A stretch of 64,000 nt of DNA from S5-327 sp965200975 (lineage in GTDB: Bacteria > Chloroflexota > Dehalococcoidia > Lucifugimonadales > Australimonadaceae). The stretch lies in the NCBI GenBank assembly GCA_965200975.1, contig OZ241740.1, forward strand, positions 930,001-994,000. The letters run 5' to 3'. The translations under genes and the position numbers were made by a program. The notes beneath the pieces were generated by a model. It did no database searches, had not been told where the DNA came from, and was given only the letters and a program-made list of their open reading frames with translations. Positions within the stretch are counted from its first letter, which is position 1. Each line of letters opens with the position of its first letter. This document shows positions 16,969-25,033 of this stretch, in pieces.

Positions 16969-18777
16969 TTACGCCCTCCCTGCTACGGGAGCAGGCGCCG
17001 CCGCCGACGCTGCCGCCGACCCGACGCCCGGACGGGCGCTCATGTTTTGCCGCAGCCCCATGCGCTTTGCAATCTCCCGCATCGGCAAGGCCACGCCTAT
17101 CGTCAGCACCATAATTACCAGCGATACGATCCCGGCCTTCTCCGCCTGTGCGACGTCCGCGGAGCCCCACTCCAGCGCGATAAGCGAGAGCGTCTTCGTG
17201 CCGATGGCGGCAAGCAGGACGATGTTGGACGTCGTGTTGGCTGCGGAGATGAAATTGAGCATCCCTATCAGCACCATCGTCGGCATCAGCACCGGTATCA
17301 CTACCTTGAAGTAGGTAGTTAGCCATCCTGCGCCCGACACGCGGGACGCCTCCTCGAGGTCTGCGCCTAATTGCACCAGCACGCCCTTGAATATGTTCGT
17401 CCCCGTCGTGTTGCCGGAGATGATGACCACCAGCATCAGCGCCCAGAGCGTTCCGTACAGCCACGAGAGCACCGGCACGCTCAGGAAGAGCATCAACAGG
17501 CCCAACGACGACAGGATTCCGGGGAATGCCGCAGACACCCAAATGACCGAGTCCAGCGTCGATCTGAGGCGCCACTTGCTCCGCACGATCAGATAGGCGA
17601 TCACCGAGAAGAGCAGCGGACTTGCTACGCCTGCTACAACGGCCAGTATCAGCGTATTCCGAAGCGCGCTGGCGAATACGTCGTCCGCGAACACGTCCGC
17701 CCAGTGGCGAAGCGTCCATGTCTCCGCCAGGCCGAAGAAGCCTACGTGCGACATAAAGCTCCCGACGACCAGCACGAGGATGGGCAGCGCCGTGAGGGAC
17801 GCCAGCAGCAGGGCAATGGCGCTGAAGAACACCCACTTCCAGCGGCCCAGCTCGATCAGCCCCGGCTTGAAGCTGCCGGTCACCGTCGTGTAGTGCCGCC
17901 TGCGCGTAACCCACCGTTGTAACGGGAAGATGATTCCGATGATGAGGAGCGTGAGGCTCGCCGTGACTACGGCGCTTCCGTAGTCGAGCGACTGCACCTG
18001 CTGATAGATGAGGGTGGAGTAGACGTAGAAGCCCCAGCGGGCGCCGAGCAGCCACTCCGTCTCGAACCCCTGGAAGATGCGGATGAGCTGCAGGGCGAAC
18101 ACCAGCACGATTGGCGACGCCATGACCGGGAGCGTCACCTTCGCGAGCGTTCCGAATTTCGACGCGCCGGAAACGCGCCCCGCTTCCTCCAGCGCCTGGT
18201 CCATATTGCGGAACGCCGGCGTGAAGAGAATGACCTTGTATGCGATGCCGTCGGCCATCAGCCGCGCGAACACGATGCCCTCGAGGCTGAAGATGTTGAA
18301 CGGGCCTTCGTTGATGAACGGGAGCCGCTCCAGCGCGACGTTGAAGAAGCCGATCTGGGGCTGGAGCATCATCATCCACCCCAGCGTGCTTGCAATGCCG
18401 GGGAACATAAAGGCGATCCAGAACATGAACTCGAGGCCGTGCGAGAAGGGGATCCGCGTGCGCGCCAAGATCATCGAGATGGCTATCGCCACCGGGAACG
18501 AGATGATCATGACGAAGAACCACACGAGGAACGAGTTCAGCAGCGCCTGCGGCATCCGCCCGTCCCAAGCGTTCAGCCAGTTGCCGAAGCCCCACTCCCG
18601 CGGCGGAATGAACACGTCCGACGACACGTCGAAGCTGAACCAGAACAGGATCACCATCGGCAGGATGAGGTACACGCTCAGCGAGACGACGACCAGCAGC
18701 ATAATGAGCGTGCCGAACTCGGCCCTCAGGAGTTTCCTGAGGGACGACCCCGACATACTCGCCGCCTGTACTGCCAT
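16969..18777 (-). CDS. Fe3+-type ABC transporter permease (two fused permease domains)
   Basis: This 602-residue permease has two homologous binding-protein-dependent permease domains, about 12 helices in all, as in FbpB/AfuB/ThiP. Each half carries an EAA loop: EEAGRVSGASKFGTLAKVTLP near residue 240 and EEASRVSGAGWLTTYFKVVIP near 490. A Pro/Ala-rich tail follows the last helix. The ATG at 18777 is preceded by GAGGAG. It lies downstream of the binding protein at 18900 with a hairpin between, so the binding protein is probably made in excess. No ATPase of this system is present here, so one must be supplied from elsewhere. Iron is the likely but unproven cargo. Confidence 0.87.
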   Translation of the reverse strand: MAVQAASMSGSSLRKLLRAEFGTLIMLLVVVSLSVYLILPMVILFWFSFDVSSDVFIPPREWGFGNWLNAWDGRMPQALLNSFLVWFFVMIISFPVAIAISMILARTRIPFSHGLEFMFWIAFMFPGIASTLGWMMMLQPQIGFFNVALERLPFINEGPFNIFSLEGIVFARLMADGIAYKVILFTPAFRNMDQALEEAGRVSGASKFGTLAKVTLPVMASPIVLVFALQLIRIFQGFETEWLLGARWGFYVYSTLIYQQVQSLDYGSAVVTASLTLLIIGIIFPLQRWVTRRRHYTTVTGSFKPGLIELGRWKWVFFSAIALLLASLTALPILVLVVGSFMSHVGFFGLAETWTLRHWADVFADDVFASALRNTLILAVVAGVASPLLFSVIAYLIVRSKWRLRSTLDSVIWVSAAFPGILSSLGLLMLFLSVPVLSWLYGTLWALMLVVIISGNTTGTNIFKGVLVQLGADLEEASRVSGAGWLTTYFKVVIPVLMPTMVLIGMLNFISAANTTSNIVLLAAIGTKTLSLIALEWGSADVAQAEKAGIVSLVIMVLTIGVALPMREIAKRMGLRQNMSARPGVGSAAASAAAPAPVAGRA

Positions 18778-18840
18778 CGGCTCTCCTCTTGGCGTTTGTC
18801 TTGGCGTTCGCTACAGCGCCGACGCAACTGACGCCGGCTT

Positions 18841-18882
18841 CCGCTGCGGAAGGGAAGGTCGCTGCCTTCCCCGCCGCAGCGG
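18841..18882 (-). terminator. Hairpin between binding protein and permease genes
   Basis: Two paired segments (9 and 7 base pairs) separated by a 2x2 internal mismatch close a 6-base loop. It lies 18 bases after the stop of the binding protein gene and 64 bases before the permease start. It may act as a partial terminator or mRNA-stabilising hairpin that sets the binding protein to permease ratio. Confidence 0.55.
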
Positions 18883-18899
18883 ACTACCCGTACTTGCTT

Positions 18900-20273
18900 C
18901 TACGGCGTGTAGACGACTCCCAGCTCGTCGTAGAGCGCTCCCATGGCCAAACGGGATTCAATGCTGGTGTCCCGGTACTCCTGGGTGCCCGAGTCGATGA
19001 CGAACACCAGACCCCTGTCCTGCAGATCCTGAAGCTGCGCCACTCGCGCCCACTCCTCGTTGGAGACCTTGCCCTGACCAACGTCGGAGCGCAGCTTCGG
19101 GCTGGGCGCCAGGTTCCGGGTGTAGTTGATGTCGGTCTCCATACCGTCCTGGCTGTACCACCAGTTGATGTACAGCTGGGCGGCCTTGGGGTGGGGGGCC
19201 TGGTCGATCACGGATCCGGTGCCGCCGATCTCCGCTGACATACCCTCTTCCATAACGATGTCGTCGGTGATCGCCTTCAAGGGCAGGCCGGCCTGCGCAA
19301 GCGGACGGACCTCTCTGTCGCAGCCGAAGGCGAACGTTACAGCGCCGCGGGCCAGTAGCTCAGCGCACTGCCGGTAGTCGGAGAAGTCGAGCAGGTGGTT
19401 CCCCACTGCCGCGTGTCGCATAAGCTGCTCGAGGAAGTCCGGGCCAACGCCGAGCCAGGTGCGCACCCTAGCCGTTGCTCCGCTTCCCTCGGTCGCCAGA
19501 CCGGTGGTGACGATTTCGCCGGCCCACTTCGGGTCGGTAAGGTCCCACCACGACGTAATCTGGGCCGCCTCCGCGGCGCTCAGCTTGTCGGTGTTGTACC
19601 AGAGGTCGTCGAAGTTGGCGATGCTGATCGCGTCGGCCATGGAGTAGAGGTTGTCGGCGTCGCTCCACCACACCTTGTGGGACAGGTGCCAGGTTTCGGG
19701 GGTGCGGTTCAGAATGGTGGGGTCGACGATCAAGGGTTCGACAGGAACCAGCGCGCCGGCCTCGATCATCCGCCCAGTCGAGGAGATGCCGCCGTGCTGG
19801 AAGTCCGCGGTGTACCGTCCGCGTGAGCGCTCGGCGAGGATACGCGTGGTGTTCGCGTTTCCGCTGCCGGTGCTGGCGATGACCCGGATGTCGAACTTCC
19901 GCTGGAATTCGCCCAGAGTGTCGCGGATGTGCCGCGAGTCGGTGCCGCCCAGGCTGAGGACGACCTCGCCCTCGGCCTGCGCGTCGGCGATGAGCTGGTT
20001 CCACACCGCCTCGAACGACTCATCGGGCGTGGGCGTAGGCGCCGGCGTCGCCGTGGGGACCGGCGTTGGCGTGGGGGGAGGAGGAGTGACGCCTGGAGGG
20101 AGCTGGGTGGGCGTCGGCGTAGGAGCCGGCGTCGGAGTCGCCGTCGGCACAGGCGTCGCCGTGGGGGCTGGCGTGGGCGTCGGATCCTCCGATCCGCACG
20201 CGGCGAGCGCGCCCAACATGCCTATTGCGGCGAGAACCAGCCAGAATCGCATGGATCCGCTTCGCTTACTCAT
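18900..20273 (-). CDS. Periplasmic solute-binding lipoprotein, Fe3+/family 1 type
   Basis: This 457-residue lipoprotein has a signal peptide ending in a lipobox (ALAACG, cysteine near residue 26), then about 60 residues of Thr-Pro-rich linker (repeats of PTPTPAPTAT type), then a two-domain binding protein with VVLSLGGTDSRHIRDTLGEF and a late YTRNLAPSPKLRS segment. This resembles AfuA/FbpA-like iron or spermidine binding proteins. ATG at 20273 is preferred because AGGGAGG is placed correctly; the frame also allows TTG at 20279. The long Thr-Pro linker would hold the domain away from the membrane, a style common in Chloroflexota lipoproteins. Confidence 0.85.
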   Translation of the reverse strand: MSKRSGSMRFWLVLAAIGMLGALAACGSEDPTPTPAPTATPVPTATPTPAPTPTPTQLPPGVTPPPPTPTPVPTATPAPTPTPDESFEAVWNQLIADAQAEGEVVLSLGGTDSRHIRDTLGEFQRKFDIRVIASTGSGNANTTRILAERSRGRYTADFQHGGISSTGRMIEAGALVPVEPLIVDPTILNRTPETWHLSHKVWWSDADNLYSMADAISIANFDDLWYNTDKLSAAEAAQITSWWDLTDPKWAGEIVTTGLATEGSGATARVRTWLGVGPDFLEQLMRHAAVGNHLLDFSDYRQCAELLARGAVTFAFGCDREVRPLAQAGLPLKAITDDIVMEEGMSAEIGGTGSVIDQAPHPKAAQLYINWWYSQDGMETDINYTRNLAPSPKLRSDVGQGKVSNEEWARVAQLQDLQDRGLVFVIDSGTQEYRDTSIESRLAMGALYDELGVVYTP

Positions 20274-20364
20274 GCCCAAGCCTCCCTATCGCCTGGAATT
20301 CGCGTGAAATCTTCCGAGTCTCCTGAATTGCCCGCTGCGGGCGCTGCGACGTTCGCAGAATGGC

Positions 20365-20400
20365 GCAAACTATACAATATGTGATAACGATTCCCATACA
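20365..20400. promoter_or_regulatory. AT-rich patch in divergent promoter region
   Basis: The 234-base gap between the divergent binding protein (20273) and cupin (20508) genes is GC-rich except here, where ACTATACAATATGTGATAAC offers -10-like hexamers on both strands (TACAAT forward, TATAGT reverse). No convincing -35 box was found, so individual promoters are not assigned. Confidence 0.3.
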
Positions 20401-20507
20401 GAGGGCCCGTCGCAATTTGCGAAGAACGCCCTCCGACCTATAGGTTGGCGGCGAGTCTAGGCGGGCCTTCGCGCAGTGTCAACCCACATCCCCGCACAGG
20501 AGGACTT

Positions 20508-21635
20508 ATGACCAGCATCGACGCAACCATTCCTCTCAACACCGGAAGGAACGCTTCCTATGCAGCCTACGACCGCTGGCTGGCGCAGCAGGACGTGCCC
20601 GTGCACACCGGCTACTACGTACAGGACGCCCGCACCCTCGAGCGCGGCTGGTGGTCGCTCCGGCAGTGCCCCGCCGCCGTGCTGAATCTCGCCGGCCACG
20701 CCGGCGTCACCGAGGCCCACGTGCTCGAGATCCCGCCGGGAGAGAGCATTCCGCCTTTCCGCATGGCTATCGAGGACGTCGTGTACGTGATGGAGGGCCA
20801 GGGCGTGTGCACAGTGTGGGCCGAGGGGCAACCCAAGGTGCACTTCGAGTGGCAGAAGCACAGCCTTTTCCGCATCCCCACGAACTACTACTACCAGCTC
20901 AGCAACCTGCGCGGCGACCAGCCGGCCCTCACTATGCACGTCAGCTACCTGCCGCTTGCCCTCACCACCAATTCGAACACGAAGTACATCTTCGAGAACC
21001 CGTACGTCGACACCCAGGAGCTGTACGGCGACGAGGAAGGGTTCTACGCTCACGAGGCGCGGGCCGTGCAGCGCTCGGACGGGCGCACGGAGTGGTACGG
21101 CAACTTCTTCCCCGACCTGACGGTGTGGGACAAGCTCAGCGCCTACGGCGGGCCCGACCGGCAAGCCTACTCCGGCGGAATAGTGTTCCCGAACTCCTCG
21201 CACCGCCCGGGGTTGATGGTGCTCCCCTCGCGGCGGTACCGCGCGGCGCACCGCCACGGCCCCGGCGTCACTATCATCGGCATTCAGGAGGCTACGGGGT
21301 TCGTCATTATGTGGCCGCCGGAGGGCGGGGGCGACTACATCGTTGCGCCGTGGCAGGAAGGCGCGGTGTTCGTTCCGCCGAATATGTGGTACCACCAGCA
21401 CGTCAACTCGGGCGGCGTCGAGAATCGGCAGCTGCGTATCTTCCCCCCGCGCCCAATCATGAACTACTCGTTCATCGACCCCAAGCAGTACATCCCGTTC
21501 ATCGAGGAAGACCCCTGGGTGCGGGAGAAGTTCGAGGCTGAGCTGGCGGCCAACGGGCTCACGTCGCTCATGCCTCCCGAGGCCTACACGAACCCCAATT
21601 ACGAGTGGGACGCGGAGTGGCTCAAGAAGGAGTAG
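20508..21635 (+). CDS. Double-cupin protein, gentisate-dioxygenase-like fold
   Basis: This 375-residue protein has two cupin domains. The first spans roughly residues 70-150 (PPGESIPPFRMAIEDVVYVMEG then a strand-rich core) and the second roughly 235-335, with RAAHRHGPGVTIIGIQEATG and VPPNMWYHQHVN. The second cupin keeps histidines suited to metal binding (HRHG and the WYHQH pair); the first looks metal-poor. Two-cupin proteins of this length include gentisate and 1-hydroxy-2-naphthoate dioxygenases, so an extradiol-type ring-cleavage role is possible but unproven. ATG at 20508 has AGGAGG upstream; the longer frame from 20445 has no such site. Confidence 0.72.
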   Translation: MTSIDATIPLNTGRNASYAAYDRWLAQQDVPVHTGYYVQDARTLERGWWSLRQCPAAVLNLAGHAGVTEAHVLEIPPGESIPPFRMAIEDVVYVMEGQGVCTVWAEGQPKVHFEWQKHSLFRIPTNYYYQLSNLRGDQPALTMHVSYLPLALTTNSNTKYIFENPYVDTQELYGDEEGFYAHEARAVQRSDGRTEWYGNFFPDLTVWDKLSAYGGPDRQAYSGGIVFPNSSHRPGLMVLPSRRYRAAHRHGPGVTIIGIQEATGFVIMWPPEGGGDYIVAPWQEGAVFVPPNMWYHQHVNSGGVENRQLRIFPPRPIMNYSFIDPKQYIPFIEEDPWVREKFEAELAANGLTSLMPPEAYTNPNYEWDAEWLKKE

Positions 21636-21656
21636 CGTTCCCTGTTTGAGGAGAGA

Positions 21657-21726
21657 GGCGCACGATAACCAAAGATAAGGGGCCTCGGGATATCCCGAGG
21701 CCCCTTATCTTTGGTTATCGTGCGCC
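21657..21726. terminator. 70-bp perfect palindrome between convergent genes
   Basis: Thirty-five bases on each side of the axis at 21691/21692 are exact reverse complements, with no loop (centre GGGATATCCC). The inner arm AAGGGGCCTCGGGA is GC-rich and the outer arm holds AACCAAAGATAAG, so each strand reads a hairpin followed by a T-rich CTTATCTTTGG arm. It lies 21 bases after the cupin stop and 17 bases before the stop of the convergent binding protein gene, so a bidirectional terminator is the natural reading. Its perfection is unusual. Confidence 0.75.
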
Positions 21727-21743
21727 CTGGCTCTCTATTCGTT

Positions 21744-23462
21744 CTACTCGTCGAGCCAGGCGTTTTCGAAGACGCGGTGGTACATCTTGTTGGTGCCGCG
21801 CCAGCCTACGTTCTTCACCTCCGGGCGGGCGACGATGCCGTTGCCCCACACCGGGCTGGTGATGCGGTACGAGTTGTCGGCGACGTAGACCTGCAGCTCC
21901 TCGGCGACCGCGTCGCGGTCGTCGCCGGTGGAGCCCCACAGCCGCTCGACGATGCCGTCGAGCGTAGAGTCCGGATTGAGGCCGAGCGTGTTGGACGGCA
22001 TCTGCTCGCTCCAGAAGTACGTCGCTGCAAGGTCGTCGAGGTCGAAGCTGTTGGTCCAGCCGAAGTAGAGGTCATCCCAGGCCTGCTGCGCGCCCATTCC
22101 GAGGAAGGGGCCATACTCCTGGATGTCGAACTGGGCGTCGATGCCGACGGCGCGGAGCATCGTGAGCATCGTCTCGGCGACCTCCTGCCACGGGGCGCCG
22201 TAGGCCGGCGTCCACACGACAGTAGTCGAGAACCCGTCGGGGTACCCTGCTTCGGCGAGCAGCTGTTTCGCCATATCGGGGTTGTATTGCAGGTAGGGCT
22301 GCACGTCCTCCGGGTACTCGTCGAGCGTCAGGGCCTCGGAGTCGAGCGGCCAGGCTTCGAGGACGGGGAGGCCGTCGCCGCGGAGGGCGGTCGCGACGAT
22401 GGCGTCGCGGTCGAGCGCCATGGAGAGGGCGCGGCGGACTCTCACGTCGTTCCACGGCTCCTTGTCGAGCCGCATGCGGATCTCGAGGTGGAAGAGGCTG
22501 GGGCAGGACTTCGTGAAGTAGTCCGGGTTGGTGCGGTTGATCTCTTCCAGCACGCGCGGGCCTGCGGCAGGGAAGACGTTGATCTGTCCTCCGCGCAGCG
22601 CGGCGATACGCGTCGCGCCGTCGGGGATGACGTGCGCTTCGACGGTGTCGACGTACGGCAGCCCGTCCTTGAAGTAGTTCGGGTTGCGCTCGAAGGTGAC
22701 CTTTGTGCCGGTCTCGTGGGAGACGAACATAAATGGCCCTGTGCCCACCCACGACTGCTCGGGGTTTTCGCGCGCATCTTCAGCGGAGGCCTCGGGCGCG
22801 ACTATCCAGCCCTGCCGGTTGCCGCTGGGGAAGCCCTTGATGAAGTCGAACGGCCTGTCGAGATGGACGCGCACCGTGTGGTCGTCGACCGCCTCGGCGC
22901 GGTTGAAGAACACCTGGTTGACGTAGGAGCCGCCGGCGAGGCCTTGCGCGTACCGTTCGTTGAGCGTGTACGCCACATCGTCGGCAGTGAGCTCGCGTCC
23001 GTTCAGCGGGGGCTTGTCGTGCCACATCACGCCCTCGCGCAGCTTGAACTCGAGCACGGTCGGCTCGACGAAGTCCCAGCTTTCGGCGATTTCGCCGTCG
23101 AGGGTGATCTTGCAGCTACTCCCGGTGTGGGCGGTTGGTGAGTAGAGGGGGTTGAAGACAAGCTCGGCAATCTTGCGGGTAGGGTCCCAGAACCGGGTTC
23201 GTCCCCAGGGGTCCCAGCCGGGGGGATCGCTGCGGATCCAGTAAGAGAGCGTGCCGCCGTATTCGGGGCCGGGAGTAGGCGTCGGCTCCAGCGTCGGAGT
23301 GGGCGTTGCGGTCGGGGGCGGGGTCACGCCTGGCTCAGGCGTCGGCGTGTTCGTCGGAACAGGCGTGGGCGTGGGGTCCGACGAGCAGGCGGCGAGCGCC
23401 GCCAGGCCGGTGAGCGCAAGAGCCGCTAATGCGACCGCTCGAATGGAGCGTCCTATGGACAT
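21744..23462 (-). CDS. dppA: Dipeptide-type solute-binding lipoprotein (family 5)
   Basis: This 572-residue lipoprotein has a signal peptide with lipobox LAACSS (cysteine near residue 26), a Thr-Pro linker of about 45 residues, then a family 5 binding protein. Recognisable parts are GGTLSYWIRSDPPGWDPWG near residue 75, FKLREGVMWHDKPPLNGRELTADD near 150 (read in parts) and RRALSMALDRDAI near 345. ATG at 23462 is chosen for its GGGAGGG site; the 33 upstream codons are not part of a signal peptide. It may serve the DppBCDF-like transporter at 259-8622, though it is encoded 13 kb away and could belong to another system. Confidence 0.87.
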   Translation of the reverse strand: MSIGRSIRAVALAALALTGLAALAACSSDPTPTPVPTNTPTPEPGVTPPPTATPTPTLEPTPTPGPEYGGTLSYWIRSDPPGWDPWGRTRFWDPTRKIAELVFNPLYSPTAHTGSSCKITLDGEIAESWDFVEPTVLEFKLREGVMWHDKPPLNGRELTADDVAYTLNERYAQGLAGGSYVNQVFFNRAEAVDDHTVRVHLDRPFDFIKGFPSGNRQGWIVAPEASAEDARENPEQSWVGTGPFMFVSHETGTKVTFERNPNYFKDGLPYVDTVEAHVIPDGATRIAALRGGQINVFPAAGPRVLEEINRTNPDYFTKSCPSLFHLEIRMRLDKEPWNDVRVRRALSMALDRDAIVATALRGDGLPVLEAWPLDSEALTLDEYPEDVQPYLQYNPDMAKQLLAEAGYPDGFSTTVVWTPAYGAPWQEVAETMLTMLRAVGIDAQFDIQEYGPFLGMGAQQAWDDLYFGWTNSFDLDDLAATYFWSEQMPSNTLGLNPDSTLDGIVERLWGSTGDDRDAVAEELQVYVADNSYRITSPVWGNGIVARPEVKNVGWRGTNKMYHRVFENAWLDE

Positions 23463-23581
23463 TTTTCCCTCCCGATTCAACGGCGTAGAGTGACCTGCCG
23501 CGGCGCCGGTCGCCGCGACGGATACGGTGGGCGTTGTACGCCTTCGCAGGCCTCCTGTCAATGGCCGCAGGCTCGCCGTCG

Positions 23582-23692
23582 CTGTTCGGAGTCGATGAGT
23601 TGGCGCGCCGGCAGGGGCGGATAGGCGGGGAAGTCGGCGCCGGCGCGCTGCCGGGAGAGCGTTGGCTCCCCCAACCCCCTGGTTATAAGTCT
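23582..23692. repeat. Intergenic repeat element, copy B
   Basis: The longest copy together with F: CTGTTCGGAG, ATGAGTTGGCGCG, a G-rich stretch, GGCGCCGGCGCGCTGCC, then the GGGAGAGCG / GGCTCCCCC hairpin and CCCCCTGG. It fills the middle of the 341-base divergent gap between the dppA-like gene and the first livK-like gene. Confidence 0.68.
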
Positions 23693-23695
23693 GAA

Positions 23696-23746
23696 CTTTC
23701 CGCGCGCCGGAAAGCGCTGTCTCTGCAGGCAGGCGGGGTATAGAAT
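23696..23746 (+). promoter_or_regulatory. Candidate promoter with small palindrome upstream of livK-like genes
   Basis: A 7-base inverted repeat (CTTTCCG, 5-base loop, CGGAAAG; 23696-23714) could be an operator. It is followed by a -10-like TAGAAT at 23741-23746, about 58 bases before the ATG at 23804. No good -35 box is visible, so this is a weak call. Confidence 0.35.
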
Positions 23747-23803
23747 CCGGTCACGCGGTGTCGGCGAATGAGGCGCGTGCTCGACAGGAAAGGAGAGAAC
23801 GCC

Positions 23804-24991
23804 ATGGGCGGTACGGTTATGAGGCGAGCGCTTGGCGCATTGGCGGCGTTGCTCGTAGTCGCGGCGATTGCCGCGTGCAGCCAGGATGATCCGGCCCCCA
23901 AGGAGCTGGGGGCGTTCCGCATCGGCGTTATGGAGTCCGTCACCGGGCCGGGGGAGACGTACGGCACGGTGCTTGTGCAGGCCAAACAGATGGCTGCGGA
24001 TGAGATCAACGCCGCCGGAGGCATCAACAGGCGCATGCTCGAATTGATTATTGAGGACTCGAAGTGCGCGTCGCAGGATGCGATTACGGCGTACCGAAAG
24101 CTCACCGGCGTGGACGGGGTAAAGATTATTCTGGGCACGTCGTGCAGCGGGGCGATGCTCGGCGCGGCGCCCCTGGCGGAGGCGGACGGCGTGGTGGTGC
24201 TCTCCGCGTCGGCGACTAACCCCGATATCGCGGAGGCCGGCGATTACATCTTTCGCACCGCCATCAACGACAACCAGCTTGGCATCGACACCGGCAACGC
24301 GCTATGGGCCGAGGGCGTTCGCAGCCTTGCAACCATTACAGAGTCCACCGACTACGCCGAAGGCGTGCGGCGAATAACCGCTCAGCAGTTCGAGAGCCTG
24401 GGAGGCGAGATCGCCGGGTTTGAGGGTTACGCATCGGATGTCACAGACTTCCGCACCCAGCTGACGAAGCTGTTGCGCGCCGAACCGGATGCGCTCCATC
24501 TTTCGGCGCAGTCGGAGTTCTCGGGCGGCACGATCATCAAGCAAGCGCGGGAGCTGGGGTTCACCGGACTGATATACACGGAGAGCGTCGGCGTCGGGAC
24601 AACGGCGCAGGAGATTGCCGGAGAGGCTGCGACAGGCGTCAAGGCCATTATTCCCAGTCCCGACCTTGAAACTGACCTGGGCAAGCAATTCCTGGAGAGG
24701 TTCCGCGAGCGCTACGGCCGTATCACGCTGCCCTGGTTCATCGGCTCCGCCTACGACGACGTTTACATCGCCGCCGAGTGCCTGAAGCAGACCGGCGACG
24801 ACCAGGACGCCGACGGCTTCCGCGATTGTCTCTACAGCATTACGCACAGCGGCGCGATAGGGGACGGCTACACTTTCGATGAACAGGGCGAGGTCGTAGG
24901 CCTGTCGAACGTGATCGTCGAAGTGTTGCCGCTTGCCGAACGGACGCAAGAGAACCTTGGCTATCGGGTGCTAGGCGGAGAAGGCGGTTAG
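23804..24991 (+). CDS. Branched-chain amino acid type solute-binding lipoprotein (LivK-like), copy 1
   Basis: This 395-residue lipoprotein has the lipobox IAACSQ (cysteine near residue 25), then a periplasmic-binding-protein type I fold with FRIGVMESVTGPGETYGTV, AADEINAAGGINRR and the hinge region DYAEGVRRITAQQF. The ATG at 23804 has AAAGGAG upstream; the longer frame lacks a signal peptide at its start. It is the first gene of system 2 (23804-30206). The next gene is a close paralogue in tandem, differing mostly by scattered substitutions. The ligand is unknown: the family binds amino acids, amides, urea or aromatic acids. Confidence 0.9.
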   Translation: MGGTVMRRALGALAALLVVAAIAACSQDDPAPKELGAFRIGVMESVTGPGETYGTVLVQAKQMAADEINAAGGINRRMLELIIEDSKCASQDAITAYRKLTGVDGVKIILGTSCSGAMLGAAPLAEADGVVVLSASATNPDIAEAGDYIFRTAINDNQLGIDTGNALWAEGVRSLATITESTDYAEGVRRITAQQFESLGGEIAGFEGYASDVTDFRTQLTKLLRAEPDALHLSAQSEFSGGTIIKQARELGFTGLIYTESVGVGTTAQEIAGEAATGVKAIIPSPDLETDLGKQFLERFRERYGRITLPWFIGSAYDDVYIAAECLKQTGDDQDADGFRDCLYSITHSGAIGDGYTFDEQGEVVGLSNVIVEVLPLAERTQENLGYRVLGGEGG

Positions 24992-25033
24992 GCGAGCGCC
25001 TCGGCTACAGGCCGAGAGGAACGGCGGAGTCCT

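Noticed and set aside
20030..20200. Short tandem repeats that might be a CRISPR or minisatellite
   Set aside because: They are in frame and encode the Thr-Pro linker of a lipoprotein. Units are irregular and there are no spacers.
21657..21726. Palindrome as the terminal repeat of an insertion sequence
   Set aside because: There is no transposase, no partner copy and no target duplication nearby; its place between convergent stops suits a terminator.
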